A stretch of 64,000 nucleotides of DNA from Colwellia hornerae (GTDB lineage: Bacteria > Pseudomonadota > Gammaproteobacteria > Enterobacterales > Alteromonadaceae). The position numbers were made by a program, and so were the translations under genes. Within the stretch, counting starts at the first letter, position 1. Each line of letters opens with the position of its first letter. This document shows positions 1 through 7,367 of this stretch, one piece after another. The notes beneath the pieces were generated by a model. It saw only the letters and a program-made list of their open reading frames with translations. It ran no database searches and was not told where the DNA came from. The stretch spans positions 62,001 to 126,000 of the forward strand of contig NZ_VOLR01000010.1 in assembly GCF_007954355.1 (NCBI RefSeq). The letters are read 5' to 3'.

Positions 1-454
1 CATACTAGATATGCTTGATGAATTAGGCCGCTTTGACGGTAAGTCATTATCAAGCATGAAGTTAGAAAACTACTGGCATCCAGACTTTATGTGGTACGGC
101 CCAGCAGGCATAGGAACAACGCGTGGTATTGAAGGTTTTAGAAGAGACCATCAAGGGCCGTTTGTCTTTAGCTTTCCTGACCGGGATGTAGACCATAAAG
201 CAACCTTAGTGGCTGACGGTAATTATGTAGCAACCGGTGGTTGGCCACACATGCATGGTACTCATAGCACAGGCGGTTGGTTAGGGCTACCTCCTTGTAA
301 TAGACAACTCTCGTTACGTGTTATGGACATTTGGCGTAGAGAAGGCGATCTGCTCAAAGAAAATTGGGTAGCTATCGACATTATTGATATGTGTATGCAA
401 ATGGGACTTGATGTATTTGCTATGATGAAAGAGCAATTGGGTGATGAAGCTTAG
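1..454 (+). CDS. SnoaL-like (ester cyclase family) protein, 5' end cut by window
   Basis: The reading frame is open from base 2, with no stop before the first ATG at base 11, so the gene probably begins outside the window. The visible 147-150 residues form one SnoaL/NTF2-like alpha+beta domain. They carry the motif MWYGPAGIGTTRG, a glycine-rich GGWLGLP segment and a C-terminal VMDIWRREGD...ENWVAIDI stretch. The same motifs occur in the C-terminal half of the neighbour at 560-1570, so the intact protein is probably also a two-domain protein of about 330 residues. SnoaL-family folds include polyketide cyclases, but many members are uncharacterised; the substrate is unknown. It is convergent with its paralogue, and a bidirectional terminator lies between them. 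Confidence 0.8.
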   Translation, partial: ILDMLDELGRFDGKSLSSMKLENYWHPDFMWYGPAGIGTTRGIEGFRRDHQGPFVFSFPDRDVDHKATLVADGNYVATGGWPHMHGTHSTGGWLGLPPCNRQLSLRVMDIWRREGDLLKENWVAIDIIDMCMQMGLDVFAMMKEQLGDEA

Positions 455-487
455 CAGCTGATTAAATGAGTTAAATAAGAGCCAAAT

Positions 488-516
488 AAAAAGGAAGCTG
501 AGTAAGCTTCCTTTTT
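488..516. terminator. Bidirectional rho-independent terminator
   Basis: A perfect 12-bp stem (AAAAAGGAAGCT pairing with AGCTTCCTTTTT) with a 5-base loop lies between two convergent SnoaL-like genes. Both strands end in a T run, so it can serve both genes. Confidence 0.9.
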
Positions 517-559
517 AATAGATTTAACTATCAGAGATGTTAACTTGCCTTTACCCAGA

Positions 560-1570
560 TTAACTCGGGTTATTAATTTTTCGACTTCGTTCTAAAATAT
601 CCAAGCCCTGCTGTTTTAACCAATATGGAATATCAATTAACACCCAGTTTTCCACCAGCTTATTTCCTTCACGGCGATAGACATCAACAACACGCATATC
701 TGCACGAATTTCAGATCCCGGTAATCCCAAGAAACCACCAATAGGTGTACTGCTTAAATTAGGCCAGCCGAAGAAACAAGCATAATTCCCCTCTGCATAT
801 CGACAAATATGACCATTAAAAACCTTATCTTTCAACCCTTGTCTAAACGGGTAAGAATGTTGCTCTTGGAATTTAGGAATAGTATACGTAGCGCCAATGC
901 CAGCTGGCCCATACCAAGCCATGTCTTTTGCCCATGTTTTTTCTAATATCTCAGGTGGATAATTATCGTTCGCTGTTTTATTGAGCTGTGAAAAATCATC
1001 AATCATTTGATTGAGTAAACTCATTGTTTTTTCACCATCGGCGAAATCCATATCCTGTAACTGAATACCATCATGTGTTCTTGGCCCAGGATAAATAAAA
1101 GAATGTCCTGTCGATTGCGGTAATGGATTGATCCCTACTTGATTCATCACACTGATGATGTCACAAAAGAAACCTGAACGAACAATTTTGCCATTTTCAA
1201 TACAGTTGAAATCAGCATATCGAATCATCGCCACTTTACCTGATCGTGGTATTCCTAACCAATCTTGGTCAAATTGAACCATAAAGTGGCCCATACTGGT
1301 GACCCAGTTGGCACCATCATTACCACTGACACCTGCCATAAAGACATCTTGGCGACGCTGAACATGTTTAAATGCATGTAAAAAAGGCTGCCAGAAGATT
1401 TTATTTACCGCTTCAGGTCCTTTTTGCTCATTAAAGGGATGTACACCATACCACTGACAATCATCACTCATATAGTCAGATAAAACATCACCGATAGTTT
1501 CAGCATTAGCCTGCTCAATTGCTTGATAATACTCAAGGATGAGTTCTTTATTTTTCAGCTCGATACTCAT
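560..1570 (-). CDS. Two-domain SnoaL-like (ester cyclase family) protein
   Basis: 336 residues with two SnoaL/NTF2-like halves, about residues 5-150 and 185-325. Each half repeats the pattern of an aromatic WYG motif (CQWYGVHPF, AWYGPAGIGAT), a central strand and a C-terminal glycine-rich strand (WLGIPRSGK, GGFLGLPGSE), ending in ENW-type residues. The second half resembles the protein at 1-454. The fold family includes cyclases and isomerases acting on polyketide or aromatic-like substrates; the substrate here is not known. It is divergent from the symporter operon starting at 1820, and the palindromic operator at 1751-1766 lies between them, so co-regulation is likely. No signal peptide is seen, so it should be cytoplasmic. 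Confidence 0.85.
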   Translation of the reverse strand: MSIELKNKELILEYYQAIEQANAETIGDVLSDYMSDDCQWYGVHPFNEQKGPEAVNKIFWQPFLHAFKHVQRRQDVFMAGVSGNDGANWVTSMGHFMVQFDQDWLGIPRSGKVAMIRYADFNCIENGKIVRSGFFCDIISVMNQVGINPLPQSTGHSFIYPGPRTHDGIQLQDMDFADGEKTMSLLNQMIDDFSQLNKTANDNYPPEILEKTWAKDMAWYGPAGIGATYTIPKFQEQHSYPFRQGLKDKVFNGHICRYAEGNYACFFGWPNLSSTPIGGFLGLPGSEIRADMRVVDVYRREGNKLVENWVLIDIPYWLKQQGLDILERSRKINNPS

Positions 1571-1750
1571 TAAATGAGTTCTCCGTTAAATTTATGAAAT
1601 AAAGTGTTTATGTAAAATTTAGATACTTTTCAAAAAATGGATACTTAAAAAACTAATACATATTAAATATTTATAGCACCCCATAGTTACGTAATTCATG
1701 CTTAACAATAATATAATCTTTCAAATCATTTTAATCGATGCTATTCTTAT

Positions 1751-1766
1751 TTGACTTCGAAGTCAA
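1751..1766. promoter_or_regulatory. Perfect 16-bp palindromic operator candidate
   Basis: The sequence TTGACTTCGAAGTCAA is its own reverse complement. Its first six bases resemble a -35 box (TTGACT), and a TATAAT hexamer follows at 1778-1783, although the 21-base gap is long. Related copies lie at 9861-9885, 10036-10049 and 10181-10194, the first inside the promoter of the TonB-dependent receptor. It sits between the divergent SnoaL gene (560-1570) and the symporter operon. The binding regulator is not encoded in the visible locus. Confidence 0.75.
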
Positions 1767-1819
1767 ATAATGTAGATTATAATAATCACTACAGCCTTGA
1801 AACAATAAGAGAAATATAC

Positions 1820-3430
1820 ATGACTGAATTTGGTACATTAAATTGGACTATTTTAATCGTCTACATCTTAGCCAACCTTCTACTGGGTTATGTTATTAGT
1901 AAAAAAGTTAGCACTGCAGATGATTTTTATTTAGGCCAAAAACAAACACCTTGGTGGGCTATTGGTATTTCTGTTATTGCAACTTATGTCAGCGCAATGA
2001 CTTTCCTTGGAGCCCCCGCATGGGCATATAAAGATGGCTTATCCGTTATTGCCATTCACCTTAACTATCCCTTGGTTATTATTGCCGTTATCACCTTCTT
2101 CTTTCCCTTTTTCTATAATGCTGGGTGTGCTTCTATTTATGAATATCAAGAGAAACGATTTGGTAAGAAAGCACGCGCTTTAGTCTCTGGTATTTGGCTG
2201 ATATCTCAAACAATGAGTTCGGCTGCTGTTTTATATGCTACAGCAATTGTCCTTAGCTACATCACGGGGATTCCTGAAGTTGCGGGTATTGTCATTGTTA
2301 CTATTATCGCCTTAATCTATACAGTAATGGGTGGGATCACCGCCGTTATTTGGACCGACGTTATTCAATCAGGGATTCTATTGCTGGGGGCAGGCATCAT
2401 TATGTATGCGCTTATCGATGGCAGTTCAACCCCGATAATGGAAAGTTTATCTCAGTTAAAAGAGCAAGGTAAAACCAATCCACTGAATTTCGATTTTGAC
2501 GTATCTCAGGTATCCACTGTCTGGTCGGGTATCCTTGCAATGACCCTTTACCATATTACCGTTTATGGCACGAACCAAATGATGGTTCAGCGCACACTTG
2601 CTGCCAAAAACATTGGTGATGCGAAAAAAGCGTATGTATTAATGGGCTTTTTGGCATTTTTTGTCTATTTCTTTTTCATCATCATGGGGATCCTATTTTA
2701 TAACTATTATCAAGGTAAGCCGTTTGAAAATGAAAATACCATTATTTTAGAGTTTGCTTCTGAGTATGGTATGCCTGGATTAATGGGCATTATTGCCGCA
2801 GCGGTAATGGCTGCTTCAATGTCGAGCTTAGACTCTGCATTTAATTCTTTGTCTACTGTTTCTACACTAGATTTTTATAAAAAGTACTTCAAACCTAACG
2901 AGACTGATACACATTATCTTAACGTATCACGCGTATTCACCGTATTTTGGGCCACGATTATTATCTTCCCAGCAATTATGTATCACTTACACAGTACCGG
3001 TTCAATTTTAGAAGTATTAAGTAAAGTCGGTTCATTTTTTGTGGGTGCACAACTGGGTATGTTTGGTTTAGGTTTTTTCTCTAAACATGCAACAGAACGC
3101 GGTTTATTAGTAGGAACATTTGTTGGGGTTCTAGCGGTCACTTACGCAGCACTTTTTACCGATGTTGCTTGGCCGTGGTATGCAGCAATAGGCGCTTTTG
3201 TAAACGTTGCTGTCACCATTGTCGCGAGTATCGCAATAGATGGAAAGCAAGCGGAATACTCTCCTTACACCGTAAAAGGTCAAATAAAAGCTTTTGCAGA
3301 TAGTGGCGCTGAAGAAAAAGAAAATGGCTGGTACTTAGTCCCGGGTAAAGTTGACAAAGTATGTTATGTGCTTTTCGGTTTCTTTATTTTTACACTAGTT
3401 TTTTTATTCTCCTTTGAATCATTCATTTAA
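1820..3430 (+). CDS. Sodium:solute symporter (SSS family)
   Basis: 536 residues from the ATG at 1820, which follows an AAGAGA Shine-Dalgarno-like stretch. An in-frame TTG at 1751 would add 23 residues but lies inside the palindromic operator and is unlikely to be the start. The protein has about 13 hydrophobic segments, an early YVISKKVSTADDFYLGQK loop typical of SSS permeases, the ISVIATYVSAMTFLGAPAWAY segment and the AASMSSLDSAFNS motif of sodium-binding helices. It should import an organic solute with sodium across the inner membrane. It is the first gene of a run with two SnoaL-like proteins and an amidohydrolase (gaps of 14 and 2 bases, then a 4-base overlap). The substrate is unknown but is presumably what the downstream enzymes process. 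Confidence 0.92.
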   Translation: MTEFGTLNWTILIVYILANLLLGYVISKKVSTADDFYLGQKQTPWWAIGISVIATYVSAMTFLGAPAWAYKDGLSVIAIHLNYPLVIIAVITFFFPFFYNAGCASIYEYQEKRFGKKARALVSGIWLISQTMSSAAVLYATAIVLSYITGIPEVAGIVIVTIIALIYTVMGGITAVIWTDVIQSGILLLGAGIIMYALIDGSSTPIMESLSQLKEQGKTNPLNFDFDVSQVSTVWSGILAMTLYHITVYGTNQMMVQRTLAAKNIGDAKKAYVLMGFLAFFVYFFFIIMGILFYNYYQGKPFENENTIILEFASEYGMPGLMGIIAAAVMAASMSSLDSAFNSLSTVSTLDFYKKYFKPNETDTHYLNVSRVFTVFWATIIIFPAIMYHLHSTGSILEVLSKVGSFFVGAQLGMFGLGFFSKHATERGLLVGTFVGVLAVTYAALFTDVAWPWYAAIGAFVNVAVTIVASIAIDGKQAEYSPYTVKGQIKAFADSGAEEKENGWYLVPGKVDKVCYVLFGFFIFTLVFLFSFESFI

Positions 3431-3444
3431 GGGTAACAGGTAAT

Positions 3445-4557
3445 ATGATGAGTTCTACACTTAAAAATACAATCACCCAAGTGCATTGGCAACCGCTCAC
3501 AAAATTGTTAAATCCTTCGGGAGAAAAACAACAAAATCTTGATGGATTTGATGAGGAATTTATTGATATTGTTGATTATATTATTCGTATAACCCATCGA
3601 ATTTGGGAGCAAAAGAACGTTGGGCTTTGTTATAAATACTATAGTGATATTTGTCCTGTTTTTACCCTAGGCGGATATTTTGAATGTGTTGAGCAAGTCG
3701 TTCAAGGTACGTTAAAAACCATTGCCGCATTTCCTGACAGAAGCTTAATTGGCGAAAATGTGATTTGGAAAGAAGAAGATGATAACACTTATTATTCTTC
3801 ACATTTAATCACAAGCATCATGACCAATACGGGTAACTCTGATTTTGGCTTAGCAACAAATAAAACCGGTCGAGTAACCACTATTGCTGACTGTGTATGT
3901 TTTGAAAATAGAATTATTAAAGAATGGTTAGTACGTGATAATAGCTTTCTAATCGCTCAACTCGGTATTGACTTGATTGACGCTGCGATTCATTTTTCGA
4001 AGCTGGTACAAAATGACACGTTTAATACTTGGTATAGCGATGAGTTTGACCGTGTACGAAAAAAAGAACACAGAGCACCTTTAGGTTTTTCCGATAAAAG
4101 TTGGACCGTTGAGAGCTTTGTACAATCATGGGCACAAACCATATTCAATCAAAAGCAATTCTCAACCTTAACTGACTTTTACCATGTTGCCGCCGCACAA
4201 CAATGGCCAGGGGGAAGAAAATCAACGGGTCTTGCACAAATTAGTGGCACCATCATTCAATGGTTAGCACAATGTCCCGATGCCAAAATGACAATAGATC
4301 ATGTTGCTGTTGTCGGTTTTGATGGCGATACTATTGATATTGCGCTTCGTTGGTCGGTTGCAGGTACTTATTCTCCACATATTGAACGTCTAGCTTCGCT
4401 AAAAGGCAGTCAATTTTTTGTACTAGGCTGTACTCATCTACGAGTACAAAATCAAAAAATAATTAAGGAAGTCACTGTTTTTGATGAAATTTCACTTTAC
4501 GCTAATATGATCAGAGAATCAGGCAAGTCGTTACCCTTACTACAGGAAGGAGCTTAA
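3445..4557 (+). CDS. Two-domain SnoaL/NTF2-like protein
   Basis: 370 residues with no signal peptide. Two NTF2-like regions are visible, about residues 45-175 and 220-355. The first carries VGLCYKYYSD...FTLGGYF and ends ENRIIKEWLVRDNSFLIAQLGIDLIDAA, a pattern seen in SnoaL-like ester cyclases. The second carries FYHVAAAQQWPGGRKSTGLAQISGTI and a late IIKEVTVFDE strand. It starts 14 bases after the symporter stop, with AGG upstream of paired ATGs (3445 or 3448). It probably works in the cytoplasm on the imported compound; the exact reaction is not recognisable. Confidence 0.8.
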   Translation: MMSSTLKNTITQVHWQPLTKLLNPSGEKQQNLDGFDEEFIDIVDYIIRITHRIWEQKNVGLCYKYYSDICPVFTLGGYFECVEQVVQGTLKTIAAFPDRSLIGENVIWKEEDDNTYYSSHLITSIMTNTGNSDFGLATNKTGRVTTIADCVCFENRIIKEWLVRDNSFLIAQLGIDLIDAAIHFSKLVQNDTFNTWYSDEFDRVRKKEHRAPLGFSDKSWTVESFVQSWAQTIFNQKQFSTLTDFYHVAAAQQWPGGRKSTGLAQISGTIIQWLAQCPDAKMTIDHVAVVGFDGDTIDIALRWSVAGTYSPHIERLASLKGSQFFVLGCTHLRVQNQKIIKEVTVFDEISLYANMIRESGKSLPLLQEGA

Positions 4558-4559
4558 TT

Positions 4560-5423
4560 ATGTTTAATAAACTCATTGAGCTATATACTCAAGGTGATAT
4601 CGCGCAACTATCTTCGAATGTACTGCATAGCACGTCTTGGAAACAACACGATTTTACCGCCTACGGTAATATGCAAATCGAAAAATTATGGTTAAAAAGT
4701 CTTGAGCAATATGGCTTTTTAGCACTGTCTAAAAAGCAAACCGTGCAGGGTGAAGCGTTTTCTGCCCTCTATTTTGAATTGGCCGATGATGAAACCGGGC
4801 AAAGTGTTTCTATCACGTTTTTCTTAGAGCATAACAATGTACATATTAAACGCCTGCACGCTATAGTCGATACCGTTAAACTAGCGAAACTATTAAATTT
4901 AACGCCGGCACAAGTTATTGCAGAATTACCGGCACCTGATCCTTTGCTGTTGAGTCAGTTTGATCATCAAATGCACCCACAAAGCTACCATGCGATCCCC
5001 TCTGATATCTGCGATATGCCTAAAGACATCAATCAAGTAATGACGCAATGGTGGAACATCTGGCAAGAAAAACATTTTGCCAGCTTTGTAAATATTTATC
5101 ATGCTGATGCCGAAGTGACCATATCAGGGTTTGGTACAAACCAAGGTTATTCCGCATTAAGAAAGTTTCATTTGCAATTACACAATAGAATGAATCGTAA
5201 TTACTGTCAGCTTGAGCATATGTGCTTTGATGAGAAACAAAACACAATTGCTGTGCAATGGCATATTGATGGTGACTACATTGAGAATGGCAGTTTTAAT
5301 CGCATACGCATCCCTATTACCTCGATAATACGATTAGAAGATAATTTAATAGTCGAAGAATGCTTTCAAGTAGATTGGTTAGCTATTTGTAAAGGTTTCA
5401 ATTTGTCCTATCCGTTTGTATGA
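4560..5423 (+). CDS. SnoaL/NTF2-like protein
   Basis: 287 residues, starting two bases after the previous stop with a strong AGGAAGGAG ribosome site. The C-terminal half (about residues 150-280) is a clear SnoaL/NTF2-like domain: MTQWWNIWQEKHFASFVNIYHADAEVTISGFGTNQGYSA, then a central strand and IIRLEDNLIVEECFQVDWLAI. The N-terminal half has a weaker similar pattern. It overlaps the downstream amidohydrolase by four bases (ATGA), so the two are translationally coupled. Function within the pathway is unknown. Confidence 0.78.
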   Translation: MFNKLIELYTQGDIAQLSSNVLHSTSWKQHDFTAYGNMQIEKLWLKSLEQYGFLALSKKQTVQGEAFSALYFELADDETGQSVSITFFLEHNNVHIKRLHAIVDTVKLAKLLNLTPAQVIAELPAPDPLLLSQFDHQMHPQSYHAIPSDICDMPKDINQVMTQWWNIWQEKHFASFVNIYHADAEVTISGFGTNQGYSALRKFHLQLHNRMNRNYCQLEHMCFDEKQNTIAVQWHIDGDYIENGSFNRIRIPITSIIRLEDNLIVEECFQVDWLAICKGFNLSYPFV

Positions 5424-6313
5424 GTCAAATAACATCGTGGGTTGATGCTCACCATCACCTTTGGGATTTAGACGCGGTCCATTACCCTTGGCTTGCTGCC
5501 AAGGGTGAAAAGCGATTTTTTGGTCAACCCGACCCAATCAGAAAAAACTACCTTCCTGAAAGTTTTGCTACAGATCATCAGCACAAAATAAGTCAAAGTG
5601 TTCATATCCAAGTCGGTGCCTCACATTCATTAGAAGAAACGGCACTCATACACCATTTATCTCAATCAACTCAAAGTGATAATATACGTTTTCCTTCTGC
5701 TGCCGTTGTGGCGATTGACATGCGTCAGCCATCTATTGAACAACAGCTTGCTGCTCATTTACCTTTTGGCATCACTCGCGGCGTTAGAGATATTATAGGT
5801 AAAAGCCCTGAAGAAAATAAATTCCTCCCTGAATTTATTCCTAGCATTTGGTTGCATAACTGGCAATATTTGGCCAGTAAGTCCATGAGTTTCGACCTAC
5901 AATTAACGAGTGAACAATATAAAATTGTGCTAGAAACCTTGGAAAAAGTGCCAGAGTTAAAAGTCGCTATTTGTCACTTTGCTTCTCCTTGGGACCAGTC
6001 AAAGGAAGGTTTTTCTTTTTGGACAAAACAGATGAAAGCGTTTGCTCATCTACCGAATTGTTATATGAAGCTTTCAGGGTTTTCAATGTTTAAACACGCT
6101 TTTGAGCCAGAAAGCTTTCAACGTTACGCACATGCTGCGATTGAAATTTTTGGCCCTGAACGTTGTATGTTTGGCTCTAATTTCCCTGTTGATAAACTTT
6201 ATATCTCGTATGCTGATTTATTCATCCAATGGCAAGAGATCACATCGGTCTATAATAACCATGAAGCTAACTATTTAACGGCAAAAACTGCTATCAACTT
6301 TTATCAGCTGTAA
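5420..6313 (+). CDS. Amidohydrolase-2 family hydrolase (COG3618, lactonase-like)
   Basis: 297 residues. The N-terminal VDAHHHLWDLDAVHYPWL motif supplies the first metal/active-site histidines of the COG3618 TIM-barrel group, followed by KNYLPESFATD, a SVHIQVGAS strand, VAICHFASP, YMKLSGFSMF and a C-terminal RCMFGSNFPVDK with the conserved late aspartate. Known relatives hydrolyse lactones of sugars or aromatic ring-cleavage products (fuconolactonase- and pyrone dicarboxylate lactonase-like), so hydrolysis of a lactone or amide is inferred. It is the last gene of the symporter/SnoaL operon, coupled by a 4-base overlap, and ends convergent with the binding protein at 6344. Confidence 0.88.
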   Translation: MSQITSWVDAHHHLWDLDAVHYPWLAAKGEKRFFGQPDPIRKNYLPESFATDHQHKISQSVHIQVGASHSLEETALIHHLSQSTQSDNIRFPSAAVVAIDMRQPSIEQQLAAHLPFGITRGVRDIIGKSPEENKFLPEFIPSIWLHNWQYLASKSMSFDLQLTSEQYKIVLETLEKVPELKVAICHFASPWDQSKEGFSFWTKQMKAFAHLPNCYMKLSGFSMFKHAFEPESFQRYAHAAIEIFGPERCMFGSNFPVDKLYISYADLFIQWQEITSVYNNHEANYLTAKTAINFYQL

Positions 6314-6343
6314 CTCAACCTGTAAAAAGCAGCTTAGTGTTAT

Positions 6344-7168
6344 TCATTTATTATTGAATAAAGCTTTATAGTCATTTTTAATAAACAAAAATGACTCACG
6401 TTTACGAAAATCATCCCTAGCTTGTTCAAATAAAGTATTAACTAATCCGGATGCTTGATAATGTTTAATCAAGATATTAAATTTATCTGAATATTTTGCG
6501 CAAGGAGAAGTTTTTGCAAATGAGAAGTGAACTGAATTTAAACTTAAAGAGTCAGATAGTTTAATTACATCAACTAAACCAAGCATTTCTGCATAACCTT
6601 GAATATTTCTTTTTTCTGATAACACATAATCAACCCTGCCAGCTAAAAGTTGGCCGATCATCGCGGAATTATTTTTAAGTTCACCAATTTTATAACCTGA
6701 TATTTCTCCAGATGTATATTCATCAATAACAGCTCCATAACTTGCCCCGCTTGGTTTCACGCCAACTAGACCTTTTAAGTCGGAGATTTTCTCAACTTCG
6801 AGTCTTTTATCTAAGTATACGGCTCGAATATCATCAACAAATAAACCATCACTTACTTGCCAGTTTTGTTCACGCTTTGGATTCAAATAATGGCCAACTA
6901 GCATATCTATTTTACCTGAATCTAAATAACTGATTGCTCTCTTCCAAGGCAGCTGGCAATTAAATATTATATCTACATTTAACTTTTTATTGGCAGCACG
7001 TACAATTTCGACCGCAACCCCACTTGCTCTATTTTGATTTTCAGATAATAAAAATGACACTGGATACCAAGTAGAACTGCAAGCAGCGTTGATAACTTTA
7101 CACTCATTTGCAGAGCTTGAAAAATGTAAGAAAATAAAAAGGAAAGGCCAGAAAAGATTTTTTACCAT
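6344..7168 (-). CDS. Periplasmic solute-binding protein (SBP_bac_3-like)
   Basis: 274 residues with an N-terminal signal peptide (hydrophobic residues about 4-19, cleavage near SSSANE). The mature part follows the extracellular solute-binding family 3 pattern: WYPVSFLLSENQNRASGVAVEIVRAANKKL, then LPWKRAISYLDSGKIDMLVGHYLNPKRE, then KISDLKGLVGVKPSGASYG. No ABC permease or ATPase gene is nearby, so it may be an orphan sensor-type binding protein, as is common in Alteromonadales. It lies between the amidohydrolase and the TonB receptor, so a link to the locus is possible but unproven. Confidence 0.82.
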   Translation of the reverse strand: MVKNLFWPFLFIFLHFSSSANECKVINAACSSTWYPVSFLLSENQNRASGVAVEIVRAANKKLNVDIIFNCQLPWKRAISYLDSGKIDMLVGHYLNPKREQNWQVSDGLFVDDIRAVYLDKRLEVEKISDLKGLVGVKPSGASYGAVIDEYTSGEISGYKIGELKNNSAMIGQLLAGRVDYVLSEKRNIQGYAEMLGLVDVIKLSDSLSLNSVHFSFAKTSPCAKYSDKFNILIKHYQASGLVNTLFEQARDDFRKRESFLFIKNDYKALFNNK

Positions 7169-7318
7169 TACAACATTCCAGTATTTAACATCGGATTAGT
7201 ATATACATAATCCTAGATTACATAATCTTATATAAACAGTGAACATAACTAATTTTTCTAACGAACTAAAAATAATTTTAGCTTTGATAAATATATAACT
7301 TAATAATATGCATTCATA

Positions 7319-7350
7319 AAAAAGCCGTAGATATTACTACGGCTTTTTTA
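7319..7350. terminator. Rho-independent terminator
   Basis: A 7-bp GCCGTAG/CTACGGC stem with a 6-base loop is flanked by A and T runs on both sides. It lies just downstream of the TonB receptor gene (minus strand) and upstream of the binding protein. Confidence 0.88.
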
Positions 7351-7367
7351 TCACTAAACTAATTAAA

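Noticed and set aside
6344-7168. Binding protein as part of an ABC importer for the SnoaL locus
   Set aside because: No permease or ATPase gene is present nearby; inner membrane import is better explained by the symporter.
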